Positions 1 to 6,622 of a stretch of DNA of 11,111 nt are shown here, piece by piece. The stretch's first letter is position 1. Each line of letters begins with the position of its first letter. The stretch is from JAULUH01 sp032111745 (GTDB lineage Bacteria; Chloroflexota; Anaerolineae; JAAEKA01): assembly GCA_032111745.1 (NCBI GenBank), contig JAULUH010000022.1, forward strand, positions 1-11,111, written 5' to 3'. The position numbers were made by a program, and so were the translations under genes. The notes under the pieces were generated by a model. That model had not been told where the DNA came from, did no database searches, and worked only from the letters and a program-made list of their open reading frames with translations.

Positions 1-385
1 GGTCACAGCCGTCGTCCATGGTGACGTGGGGCTTGTGGTCCAGCGCGGCATGGATGTGGCGGTAGTAGGTTTCGTTGTCCTCCCCCTTGATGGCGAAGAC
101 CGGCATCTCGTAGGTGGCGACCAGGGCGGCAGCCACATCGTCCTGGGTGCTCAGCGGGTTGCTGGCCGTCAGCACCACGTCTGCGCCGCCGGCTTGCAGC
201 ACGCGCATCAGGTTGCCGGTCTCGGCGGTGACGTGCAGGCAGGCGCTGACCCGCAGCCCGTCCAGGGGCCGCTCGGCGGCAAAGCGCTCCCCCAAGGTGT
301 TCAGCACCGGCATCTCGCGCGCCGCCCACTGCATGCGAAACCGGCCTTGCTCGGCCAGGTTGATATCCTTGATGTCGTAGTCCAC
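1..385 (-). CDS. ahcY: S-adenosylhomocysteinase, N-terminal part (cut by window start)
   Basis: Only the first 128 or so residues are present; the gene continues past position 1. The enzyme hydrolyses S-adenosylhomocysteine to adenosine and homocysteine in the cytoplasm, relieving product inhibition of SAM-dependent methyltransferases. The translation opens VDYDIKDINLAEQGRFRMQW and carries family landmarks: HVTAETGNL, SNPLSTQDDVAAAL, a GEDNETYY block and MDDGCD, the last matching the conserved aspartate of the substrate site. The start is GTG at 385-383: no ATG lies in frame upstream, and an AGAGGTG ribosome site is at 400-394. The gene lies 102 bases behind the GNAT gene and is probably the last visible member of the SAM-riboswitch operon; the adenosine it makes is the substrate of the kinase encoded two genes upstream. 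The NAD-binding domain is not visible. The family call is very secure. Confidence 0.93.
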   Translation of the reverse strand, partial: MDYDIKDINLAEQGRFRMQWAAREMPVLNTLGERFAAERPLDGLRVSACLHVTAETGNLMRVLQAGGADVVLTASNPLSTQDDVAAALVATYEMPVFAIKGEDNETYYRHIHAALDHKPHVTMDDGCD

Positions 386-429
386 GATTGGTTCACCTCT
401 TGACTGAAAAAGTTGCGTTGGTTGGCTCC

Positions 430-444
430 AGACTGGTCCAGTCT
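430..444. repeat. 15-base perfect dyad between the GNAT gene and ahcY
   Basis: AGACTGGTCCAGTCT is a perfect palindrome with 7-base arms around one central base, in the 102-base gap before ahcY. As RNA it could form AGACTG/CAGTCT with a 3-base loop. An alternative pairing is possible between CCGGTC just upstream and GACTGG. No T-run follows closely enough for a terminator. It could be an operator or an mRNA processing or stabilising hairpin. Nothing else recognisable was seen in this gap; no SAH-riboswitch signature was found. Confidence 0.45.
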
Positions 445-487
445 TCCGAGACGGGACCGGTCTTTGGCCTCGACTGTTGGGTTGATC

Positions 488-1339
488 TCAGCTTCTGCCC
501 GCCGACAACAGCCGGCCAAACCCCTCATAGTAAGGGCTGTGCCCGCGGTAGCCCAGTCCGCTGTAGAGCTGGATAGCCGCACGGTTGCCCTGGCCCACGT
601 TCAGCACCACCAGTAGCCCACGGGCCAGCAGCTCCTCGGTCACGGCACTGGTGGCGGCCTGCCCGTAGCCACGTCCCCGGCGTGCCGGGTGGGTGTAGAC
701 ATTGCCCACCGCCGCGATCCCGGGCCAGCCCGGGGCCGGCAAAGAGCTCTGCACCACCAGGTGTGTGCCGGCCACCGCCACCAGGCCCGCTGCGGGCTCC
801 TCCACGCCGTAGAACACGCCCTGCTCCAGCTGCGACGGATCGTAGGCGTCCGGTGCCAGCACATCGGCTGTGCTGAACAGGGACGCCATAGCCGGGCCGT
901 CCGCTGGCCCCAGCCGCCGCAGCGCCGCCGGAGGGCCATCCGCACCGCAACGCAGGCCCGCCGGCCGGAAGTCCGCCTGGGCTATGCCCATGCGCACCAT
1001 CGGCCGGACCCGATCGCCGGAGAAGTCGTAGGCCGCCTGGAACAGCGGCAGGTGCGCAGCCGGCGCACTCATGGCCACCTGCATGGGCAACGCCAGGTGG
1101 TCGAAGATGGCCGCCACACCGCCAGGCTCGCCTATGGTCATCAGCACCGGCGGCTCCAGCCCACGGTACAGCAGCGCCAGGGACCGGGTTTTGCCATCCC
1201 GGGTGGCCAGCAGCCAGGTGCTGCGCTGGAAATACGGCGGCTCCAGGTCGCCGATGGCATAGGCGGCGAAGAGCGGGTCACGGCGGAGGAAGGCGTAGAT
1301 CGCCGCCCGATCGGTTGTTAAGCAGACGGCATAATTCAT
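488..1339 (-). CDS. GNAT-family N-acetyltransferase, function unknown
   Basis: A 283-residue protein whose C-terminal half is a GNAT acetyltransferase domain, expected to move an acetyl group from acetyl-CoA to an unidentified amine. The acetyl-CoA pyrophosphate loop is visible around residues 211-230 (VGNVYTHPARRGRGYGQ), with the R/Q-x-x-G-x-G/A pattern after a V-x-P-type strand. The late GNAT strand and helix are at about 247-268 (NVGQGNRAAIQLYSGLGYRG). The N-terminal half (about 1-120) resembles the less conserved half of two-domain GNAT proteins and shows no acetyl-CoA loop. The ATG overlaps the adoK stop (ATGA, 1336-1339), implying translational coupling. The position inside a SAM-recycling operon is unexplained: it could modify a metabolite or a protein of that pathway, or be a passenger. 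The fold is secure; the substrate is unknown. Confidence 0.85.
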   Translation of the reverse strand: MNYAVCLTTDRAAIYAFLRRDPLFAAYAIGDLEPPYFQRSTWLLATRDGKTRSLALLYRGLEPPVLMTIGEPGGVAAIFDHLALPMQVAMSAPAAHLPLFQAAYDFSGDRVRPMVRMGIAQADFRPAGLRCGADGPPAALRRLGPADGPAMASLFSTADVLAPDAYDPSQLEQGVFYGVEEPAAGLVAVAGTHLVVQSSLPAPGWPGIAAVGNVYTHPARRGRGYGQAATSAVTEELLARGLLVVLNVGQGNRAAIQLYSGLGYRGHSPYYEGFGRLLSAGRS

Positions 1340-2343
1340 GCCACGGCAGCCGTCGGGATGGCCAGGCCTGGCCGCTGCTCGGCCCGGGCCAGTAGATCCT
1401 CCAGCTCCGGGGTGTCGCCGAAATTCTCCCGGTAGCGGGCCACGAAGTCCGCCAGCTCATAGTAGTGGCTGGTAGTGCCGTTCTGCTCGATAACGTAGGT
1501 GGCGGCCAGGGTGGCCAGGCGGCCGGTCACTTCCCATGGATAGCCGCGCACGATGCCGGTGAGCAGCCCGGCGCGATAGGCATCGCCGACACCGGTGGGG
1601 TCGACATTGCGTAGTTCCCGGGCCGCGGGCACGTCCACCCGGAAGTCGCGTCCCATCATCGTCGAGCCGTGGGCCCCGCGCGTGACCACCAGCGTATCGA
1701 CCACCTCCAGGATGCCGGCCTCGTCCAGGCCGGTCTTGGCTTTGGCCATCTCCAGCTCGTACTCGTTGACCGTCAACACCGCTGCCCCGCGCATGGACGC
1801 CAGGAGCTCAGCGCCGTTCATGCGGGCCAGCTGCTGGCTGGGGTCGTAGACGAAGGGGATGCCCAGTTGGCGGCACTCCTCCGTGTAACTGCGCATGGCC
1901 TCCGGGTCGTTGGGCGAGATGATGACCATGTCGATGGGCGTGCCCGCCAGGCCGTGTAAGGATAGCTCGCGCGCTCGCGCCATGGCACCGGTGTGAAAGC
2001 TGGCGATCTGGTTGTGGTCGAGGTCGGTCAGCACAGTGAAGGTGGCTGTGAACTCGTCGGCGAAGATGCCCATGGGCGAGGTGTCTACCCCGTGAGACTC
2101 CAGCCACTGGCGATACTCGCCGAAGTCGTGACCAGCCGCCGCCAGCAGCCGGGGTCGGTTGCCCAGCAAGGCCAGGCTGTAGGCGATGTTGGGCCCGCAG
2201 CCCCCGCGGAAGCTTTGCTTGCTGTCCACCAGGAAGCTCACGCTGAGCTTGTCCAGGTGTTCAGCCAGGATCTGCTCCCGGAAGTGGCCGGGAAAGGTCA
2301 TGATGTAATCGAAGGCTACCGAGCCAGTGACGACGATGCTCAT
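1336..2343 (-). CDS. adoK: Adenosine kinase, PfkB family, mycobacterial AdoK type
   Basis: A 335-residue ribokinase/PfkB-family kinase predicted to phosphorylate adenosine to AMP. Motifs in order: an MSIVVTGSVAFDYIMTFPG N-terminus, the first PfkB signature RGGCGPNIAYSLALLG (46-61), SPNDPEAM (143-150), DPSQQLARMNGAEL (167-180), NEYE (193-196, the NXXE metal/phosphate motif) and DPTGVGDAYRAG (248-259), where Asp254 is the catalytic base. From memory, the FPGxFxEQ, NDPEAM, TEEC and DPSQQLAR segments match Mycobacterium tuberculosis adenosine kinase far better than sugar kinases; I have not run an alignment. Linkage to ahcY supports this, since AhcY releases adenosine. The gene starts 6 bases after the methyltransferase stop with no strong ribosome site, suggesting coupled translation. 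A different nucleoside or sugar substrate cannot be fully excluded. Confidence 0.88.
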   Translation of the reverse strand: MSIVVTGSVAFDYIMTFPGHFREQILAEHLDKLSVSFLVDSKQSFRGGCGPNIAYSLALLGNRPRLLAAAGHDFGEYRQWLESHGVDTSPMGIFADEFTATFTVLTDLDHNQIASFHTGAMARARELSLHGLAGTPIDMVIISPNDPEAMRSYTEECRQLGIPFVYDPSQQLARMNGAELLASMRGAAVLTVNEYELEMAKAKTGLDEAGILEVVDTLVVTRGAHGSTMMGRDFRVDVPAARELRNVDPTGVGDAYRAGLLTGIVRGYPWEVTGRLATLAATYVIEQNGTTSHYYELADFVARYRENFGDTPELEDLLARAEQRPGLAIPTAAVA

Positions 2344-2349
2344 GGGCGT

Positions 2350-3324
2350 TTACCGTGGATCGGGATCTCTACTGACGGCGGCGCGCTGGCGAGCCAGCTG
2401 GCAATAAGGCTCCGAGACGTCATAGCCGACGTAGTGCCGTCCCTCCCGTACCGCCGCCACCGCCGTGGCGCCGGCGCCCACGAAGGGGTCGAGCACCAGG
2501 TCGCCGGGGTTGGTGTACAGCAGAATCAGCCGCCTGGGCAATTCGACCGGAAAAGGGGCCGGGTGATCCACACCGGATTCGGTGGTCATGGGCCAGGTTG
2601 TGGCGCCGGGCTCGCTGAAATACTGCCACGCCGCCCGGGCCATGGACTCGCCAATCCAATCGTCGTCCTTGCCGCGGCGCCGGGCATCGGCCAGCTTGGC
2701 GACCAGCTTCTCCTGCAAATCGGCCAGGCTGCGAGCGCCGGGCCCGTCGCGGCCGCCGTCCACCGGGTCTTCCTCAGGCCGCCAGATGCTGCGCGTCCAG
2801 TCCACGAATTGGCCACCGGTGATCCCTGTGCGCTGGCCGTGCTCCAGGCGGAAGCGCTCCTTGGAGAAGACCATGATATATTCGTGGACGTCGCGCAGCA
2901 CGGGATCCGAGGCGCTGGCAAAGCTGCCCCAGGCCGTGCTGATGCCGGCGCTGGCGCCCTTGTCCCAGATGATCTCCCCGCGCATTAGCCAATGCCGGTC
3001 CTCCCGCTGTGCCATGCCGAGCAACTCGGCCGTGATCAGGGCGTTGAGCGGGAGATAGGGCTTGCGGTCGGTATTGGCGACGTTGATGCACAGCCGGCCG
3101 CCCGGCACCAACACCCGGTAGCACTCGCGCCAGACCTGGTTCAGATACTCCAGGTATTCTGGCAACGGCAGGCTATCCGTGTGGTCCGCATAGGCCTTGC
3201 CAATGTTGTACGGCGGCGAGGTCACCACCAGCTGCACGGACACATCGGGCACTTGGGCCATGCGCCGGGCATCAGCACAGTAGATCACATTCCTGGGGAC
3301 CTGCGGTGGAGGATCGGAGGGCAC
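2350..3324 (-). CDS. Beta-class DNA methyltransferase (probably N4-cytosine), no partner nuclease nearby
   Basis: A SAM-dependent DNA amino-methyltransferase of 324 residues. Catalytic motif IV, TSPPYN (35-40), comes first, and the SAM-binding motif I, DPFVGAGATA (279-288), is near the C-terminus after HPAPFPVELPRRLI; this order defines the beta class. TSPPY is usual for N4-cytosine enzymes, although some N6-adenine enzymes carry SPPY. The region between, with a charged stretch near 200-235, should hold the target recognition part. I chose GTG at 3324: it lies 4 bases after the mtnA stop and has AGGAAGG about 8 bases upstream. A TTG at 3387 would extend the protein but overlap mtnA by 59 bases. 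No restriction enzyme or specificity subunit is in the window. The gene sits inside the SAM-riboswitch operon next to genes that dispose of its product SAH. Confidence 0.88.
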   Translation of the reverse strand: MPSDPPPQVPRNVIYCADARRMAQVPDVSVQLVVTSPPYNIGKAYADHTDSLPLPEYLEYLNQVWRECYRVLVPGGRLCINVANTDRKPYLPLNALITAELLGMAQREDRHWLMRGEIIWDKGASAGISTAWGSFASASDPVLRDVHEYIMVFSKERFRLEHGQRTGITGGQFVDWTRSIWRPEEDPVDGGRDGPGARSLADLQEKLVAKLADARRRGKDDDWIGESMARAAWQYFSEPGATTWPMTTESGVDHPAPFPVELPRRLILLYTNPGDLVLDPFVGAGATAVAAVREGRHYVGYDVSEPYCQLARQRAAVSRDPDPR

Positions 3325-3328
3325 GACG

Positions 3329-4387
3329 CTAGCCTTCCTGCCCTCGGGCCACAGACACTTCCTTGGCCTGGCGCAAGCTCTCCACAAAGGGCGGGTAACA
3401 AATGCCCTCTTCGCTGATGATGCCCGACAGATAGCGGTGGGGCGTTATGTCGAAAGCCGGGTTGTAGACGGACACGCCATCCGGCGCCACCTGTTCGCCG
3501 CCGAAGCGCACGACCTCCTCGCCACCTCGCTCCTCGATGGGGATGCCGTCCCCTGTGGCCGTGTCGAGGTCGATGGTCGACGTCGGCGCCACGCAATAGC
3601 AGGGGATGCCGTTCTCTCTCGCCAGTACCGCCAGCTGGTAGCTGCCGACCTTGTTGGCCACGTCACCGTTGGCGGCAATCCGGTCCGCGCCGAAGAGCAC
3701 CACGTCCACCTGGCCCGTGCGCATCAACAGGCCGGCCGCGTTGTCCGCGATCAGTGTCATGGGAATGCCGTCCTGCATCAACTCCCACGCCGTGAGCCGG
3801 GCACCCTGCAGACGGGGGCGCGTCTCGTCGACCCAGACGTGGACCGGGTTACCCTGCTCCCAGGCCGCGCGCACGACGCCCAGGGCCGTGCCGTAGTCCA
3901 CGGCAGCCAGCGATCCGGTGTTGCAGTGATGCAGGATGCGGGCGCCATGGGGGACAACAGCTGCGCCGTGCGCACCCATGCGCCGGTTGATGGCTACGTC
4001 CTCATCGGCCAGCCGCTCCGCCTCGGCGAGCAAGGCCGAGCGGATGTCGTCCACGTTGGGCAGCACCAGATGCTGGGCCAGGTCCATTAGCCGCCGCGTG
4101 GCCCAGGAGAGGTTGACGGCCGTGGGCCGGGCAGCATCCAGCACGGCCTGGGCCGCAGCCAGGTCCGCCAGCAGGCCATCGCGGTCGCTGGCGGCGCTCT
4201 GCTGCGCAGCCAGGGCCATGCCGTAACCGCCCGCCGCGCCGATGGCCGGCGCACCCCGGATCACCATGTCGGTGATGGCCTGGGCCACCTGCTGATAGCC
4301 GTCGTAGCTGGCAATCCGTAGCTCCAGCGGCAGGACCCTCTGGTCGATCATCTTCACCTGGCCGTCTTCCCACCAGATCGTCCGCAT
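3329..4387 (-). CDS. mtnA: S-methyl-5-thioribose-1-phosphate isomerase
   Basis: A 352-residue enzyme of methionine salvage, converting 5-methylthioribose-1-phosphate (the aldose) to methylthioribulose-1-phosphate. The related eIF2B-like fold is evident. Motifs: RGAPAIG (44-50), HHCNTGSLA (153-161) with catalytic Cys155, VDETRPRLQGARLTAWEL (186-203), FGADRIAANGDVANKVGSY (232-250) with the acid-base Asp235, and NPAFDITPHRYL near the C-terminus. Length is normal. The ATG at 4387 has AGGAG at 4400-4396, 8 bases upstream. It is the first gene behind the SAM-I riboswitch and its terminator, so expression should fall when SAM is high. No mtnP or later salvage genes are in the window. Confidence 0.96.
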   Translation of the reverse strand: MRTIWWEDGQVKMIDQRVLPLELRIASYDGYQQVAQAITDMVIRGAPAIGAAGGYGMALAAQQSAASDRDGLLADLAAAQAVLDAARPTAVNLSWATRRLMDLAQHLVLPNVDDIRSALLAEAERLADEDVAINRRMGAHGAAVVPHGARILHHCNTGSLAAVDYGTALGVVRAAWEQGNPVHVWVDETRPRLQGARLTAWELMQDGIPMTLIADNAAGLLMRTGQVDVVLFGADRIAANGDVANKVGSYQLAVLARENGIPCYCVAPTSTIDLDTATGDGIPIEERGGEEVVRFGGEQVAPDGVSVYNPAFDITPHRYLSGIISEEGICYPPFVESLRQAKEVSVARGQEG

Positions 4388-4406
4388 GCTAGCCTCTCCT
4401 GATCAC

Positions 4407-4435
4407 AATAAAAACGCGCTCATGGGGAGCGCGCT
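4407..4435 (-). terminator. Intrinsic terminator, expression platform of the SAM riboswitch
   Basis: In the RNA sense, CGCGCTC (4433-4427) pairs with GAGCGCG (4421-4415) around a 5-base loop CCCAT, extended by a G-U and an A-U pair. TTTTTATT follows at 4414-4407. The hairpin ends 20 bases before the mtnA ATG and immediately follows the aptamer, so it fits the terminator of an OFF switch. A competing antiterminator is possible between GGAGC (4454-4450), just beyond P1, and GCTCC (4430-4426) in the terminator's 5' arm; this pairing is my inference. Confidence 0.9.
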
Positions 4436-4455
4436 GTCAGCATGGATCTGCTCCG

Positions 4456-4601
4456 CTCATCTGTCAGGCCAGCGCCTGCTGCTGCCTGCCGGAATTGGCA
4501 CCTGGGCCCGGGATCGGTGGTAGGAGAGTCGGTCTCCAACCATTCATCCTGCCTGGTTGCCGGGGGGTCAACGGGCCGTTCCCTCGCCCCCTCTGGATAA
4601 G
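4456..4601 (-). promoter_or_regulatory. SAM-I (S-box) riboswitch aptamer
   Basis: The RNA-sense sequence has the S-box core in order. P1 is CTTATC (4601-4596) with GATGAG (4461-4456). Next come AGAG and the kink-turn/core region with GAGGGAACGGCCCGTTGAC (4586-4568), then CCCGGCAACC (4564-4555). P3 closes with GGTGCC and runs into the hallmark GGTGCCAATTCC (4502-4491). A P4 hairpin (about 4490-4465) and a P1-closing ACAGATGAG follow. An extended P3 arm can form GGTTGGAG/CTCCTACC with one mismatch. It lies downstream of a good promoter and upstream of an intrinsic terminator before mtnA, the usual S-box layout. High SAM should stabilise P1, allow the terminator and switch the operon off. The class call is by motif recognition. 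Confidence 0.93.
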
Positions 4602-4630
4602 GGTGTCCAGTGTTCGGTTGTCAGGTGGCG

Positions 4631-4659
4631 AATGTAACACAGGGCGGGGCATTTGTCAA
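4631..4659 (-). promoter_or_regulatory. Sigma70-type promoter of the mtnA/SAM operon
   Basis: A perfect -35 TTGACA (4659-4654), a 17-base spacer and a -10 TACATT (4636-4631) predict a start near 4624. That is some 20 bases before riboswitch P1. The -35 begins only 11 bases after the ruvA stop codon and no terminator separates them. Read-through from ruvA would therefore also pass through the riboswitch. Confidence 0.82.
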
Positions 4660-4669
4660 AAGAATAGGG

Positions 4670-5245
4670 CTACCCAAAACTGGCCAGCGCCAGGCGCAGC
4701 CGCTCTTCCACATCCTGCACGTCGCGGGGCAAGCCCTGCACTGCGCGCTGGGCCTCCACGATGCTATAGCCCAGCGAGGTCAGGGCGTCGATCACCTCGG
4801 CGTCCGCCTCGCTGAGGGCCAGCAACTCGGCGGGCACGCCCTCGGCGAGGGTCACCTTGTCTCTCAGCTCCAGCACGATCTTCTCGGCGGTCTTCTTGCC
4901 AATCCCGGGGACGCGTGCCAGCACCCCTGGCTGTTCCTGGCTGACGGCCAGGCGCAGGGCGTCGGCCGGCATGGCCGAGAGCACAGCCAGGGCCGAGCGG
5001 GGACCAATCCCCGGTACCCCCAGCAAGAGCTCGAACAGGGCCAGGTCCCCGGCATCGGTGAAGCCGTACAGGGCCATCTCCTGCTCGCGCACGTGCAGGT
5101 GGGTGTGCAGAAACACCGGCTCACCCGGCCGGGCCTGGACCGCCACGGCCGTGGGCACAGACACTCTCACCCCCATCCCACCGAGGGCAATTACCAGGGA
5201 GTCGCCGTGGCGCGCCAGGACGCGGCCTTCGATGCTGGCGATCAT
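4670..5245 (-). CDS. ruvA: Holliday junction branch migration protein RuvA
   Basis: RuvA tetramers bind four-way junctions and load the RuvB motor during recombinational repair. The protein is 191 residues from the ATG at 5245, whose ATGA overlaps the ruvC stop; a start at 5287 would add 14 non-family residues inside ruvC. The N-terminal OB-fold domain is residues 1-62 (MIASIEGRVL through MALYGF). Two helix-hairpin-helix motifs follow: LLGVPGIGPRSALAVLSAM (about 74-92) and VPGIGKKTAEKIVLEL (about 112-127). A flexible, acidic link leads to domain III (about 145-191, ending VEERLRLALASFG), the RuvB-contact domain. Length is within the family range. It is last in yebC-ruvC-ruvA; ruvB is not here and must be elsewhere. 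Confidence 0.96.
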   Translation of the reverse strand: MIASIEGRVLARHGDSLVIALGGMGVRVSVPTAVAVQARPGEPVFLHTHLHVREQEMALYGFTDAGDLALFELLLGVPGIGPRSALAVLSAMPADALRLAVSQEQPGVLARVPGIGKKTAEKIVLELRDKVTLAEGVPAELLALSEADAEVIDALTSLGYSIVEAQRAVQGLPRDVQDVEERLRLALASFG

Positions 5246-5730
5246 TCTTCCATCAACTGGCGCAGGCGGGCCGAGTGCAGGTGGCATATCGCCACTGCCA
5301 CCGCATCGGCCGCATCGTCGGGCTCGGGAACGCGGTCGAGGTCCAACAAGAGCCGCACCATCTCCTGCATCTGCTCCTTGGGGGCTCCGCCATAGCCGGC
5401 CACAGCCTGCTTGACCTCCGCCGGCTTGTATTCGTAAACCCGCAGGGCGGCCTGGGCCGCGGCCAACAGTACTACCCCCCGGGCCTGGCCTACGTTCATG
5501 GCCGTGCGCACGTTCTTGGAGAAGAAGAGCTCCTCCACTGCCACCGCCTCAGGGCGGTAGCGCTCCACCAGGGCGGTCAGGGCCGTGTGGATCGCCAGCA
5601 GCCGGTCGGGCAGGGGCGTGCCGGCCGGGGTAAGGATGGCGCCGCAATCCACCAGGCTCAGCTCCTCCTCCTGGCGGACCAGGCCATAGCCGGTGATTGC
5701 CGTGCCGGGGTCGACTCCCAAGACCAGCAA
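5242..5730 (-). CDS. ruvC: Crossover junction endodeoxyribonuclease RuvC
   Basis: RuvC cuts Holliday junctions symmetrically as a Mg-dependent dimer with RuvAB. I chose the TTG at 5730: GGAGG (5742-5738) is 7 bases upstream, and this start places the four catalytic acids at D7 (LGVDPG), E66 (VEELFF), D139 and D142 (DAADAVAVAICH), nearly the E. coli numbering. A TTG at 5736 is possible but leaves only 1 base between GGAGG and the start. The product is 162 residues, slightly short but complete. The KNVRTAMNVGQARG segment (about 73-86) and the YEYKPAEVKQAV segment (about 99-110) are typical of RuvC. The stop overlaps the ruvA ATG by 4 bases, and the start lies 2 bases after the yebC stop, so the three genes form one unit. 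Confidence 0.95.
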   Translation of the reverse strand: MLVLGVDPGTAITGYGLVRQEEELSLVDCGAILTPAGTPLPDRLLAIHTALTALVERYRPEAVAVEELFFSKNVRTAMNVGQARGVVLLAAAQAALRVYEYKPAEVKQAVAGYGGAPKEQMQEMVRLLLDLDRVPEPDDAADAVAVAICHLHSARLRQLMEE

Positions 5731-5732
5731 CG

Positions 5733-6479
5733 TCAATCCTCCAGGCCGGCCAGCAGGGATTCGGGGATGTCCAGGTTGGTATAGACGTTGGTCACGTCGT
5801 CCAGCTCTTCCAGGTTCTCCACCAGGCTCATGGCGGCCAGGGTGGTCTTATCGTCCAGGCTCACCAGGATCTTGGGCTTCATGGTAAGTTCGGCGGCCTC
5901 GATGGTCAGGCCGCGCATGCGGAAGGCGTCCTGGATAAGCTTGAGATCGCTGGGGTCGGTATAAACCTCGGCCTGCTCCTCGCCAAAGTCTACGTCCTCG
6001 GCGCCAGCATCCAGGGCGGCCTCGAAGATCTGATCCTGGTTTTGGCCGTTCACAGGCAGCGCGATATAGCCTTTGGCATCGAACTGCCAGGCTACCGAGC
6101 CGCTTTCGCCCAGGGCGCCGTTGCTGCGGGTGAAGATACGGCGGACCTCGGACACGGCGCGATTGCGGTTGTCGGTCAGTACCTCCACCAGCACGGCCAC
6201 ACCACCGGGGCCGTAGCCCTCGTACACTACTTCCTCAAAGGTCTCACCCTGCTCCAGGCCAGCCCCGCGACGAATGGCCCGCTCGATGTTCTCTTTGGGC
6301 ATGCTATTGGCCTTGGCCTTGTCGACGGCCAGGCGCAGCTTGAAGTTGTAGTCCGGATCGGCTCCCTCGTGGGCGGCAATCTGGATCTCGCGCGCCAGCC
6401 TGGTGAACAGGGCGCCGCGCTTGGCGTCGGCCGCACCCTTCTTGCGCTTGATGGTAGACCATTTGGAATGACCTGACAT
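5733..6479 (-). CDS. yebC: YebC/PmpR-family (TACO1-like) protein
   Basis: A 248-residue member of the YebC family. Members have been described both as DNA-binding transcription regulators and, for the TACO1/YebC2 branch, as translation factors that help ribosomes through proline runs; the sequence alone does not decide which applies. Signature stretches are MSGHSKWSTIKRKKGAADAK at the N-terminus, NSMPKENIERAIRRGAG (about 59-75), YEGYGPGGVAVLVEVLTDNRNR (about 86-107) and GSVAWQF (about 126-132), with an acidic C-terminus (LDDVTNVYTNLDIPESL). The ATG at 6479 has AGAGGAG about 7 bases upstream; an in-frame start at 6542 would add 21 atypical residues. It heads yebC-ruvC-ruvA, a widespread linkage, behind its own promoter. 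Confidence 0.96.
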   Translation of the reverse strand: MSGHSKWSTIKRKKGAADAKRGALFTRLAREIQIAAHEGADPDYNFKLRLAVDKAKANSMPKENIERAIRRGAGLEQGETFEEVVYEGYGPGGVAVLVEVLTDNRNRAVSEVRRIFTRSNGALGESGSVAWQFDAKGYIALPVNGQNQDQIFEAALDAGAEDVDFGEEQAEVYTDPSDLKLIQDAFRMRGLTIEAAELTMKPKILVSLDDKTTLAAMSLVENLEELDDVTNVYTNLDIPESLLAGLED

Positions 6480-6561
6480 CTTCTCATCTCCTCTCGCAGC
6501 CGGGCCGCCAATCCTGGCCCCAGTGACCTGCGGTGGCAACACCTGGTATTCAGTAGTCGCA

Positions 6562-6570
6562 ATTATAGCA
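6562..6570 (-). promoter_or_regulatory. Extended -10 promoter for yebC-ruvC-ruvA
   Basis: TGCTATAAT (6570-6562) is a perfect -10 with the TGn extension, predicting a start near 6555 and a leader of about 75 bases before yebC. No good -35 is seen at 16-19 bases spacing (CGGCGA at 17), consistent with an extended -10 promoter. Confidence 0.7.
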
Positions 6571-6622
6571 CAACTGGCACTACCTCGCCGAAATCCGCAG
6601 GAGCATCACGCGTCGCCCAGGG

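Noticed and set aside
1993..2988. 331-codon plus-strand open frame
   Set aside because: It is antisense to adoK and the methyltransferase, both of which have full motif sets. No family features.
3325..3387. Methyltransferase start at TTG 3387
   Set aside because: It would overlap mtnA by 59 bases and add residues unlike the family. GTG 3324 has a good ribosome site and sits 4 bases after the mtnA stop.
2350..3387. Restriction-modification or defence island
   Set aside because: There is a methyltransferase but no nuclease, specificity subunit, toxin or mobile gene near it; the neighbours are SAM-metabolism genes.
4407..4624. T-box leader ahead of mtnA
   Set aside because: There is no T-box sequence or specifier arrangement; the CCGGCAACC and GGTGCCAATTCC elements are those of the S-box class.
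4464..4652. 62-codon ORF within the mtnA leader
   Set aside because: It overlaps the promoter and the riboswitch aptamer, has no ribosome site, and shows no similarity I recognise.
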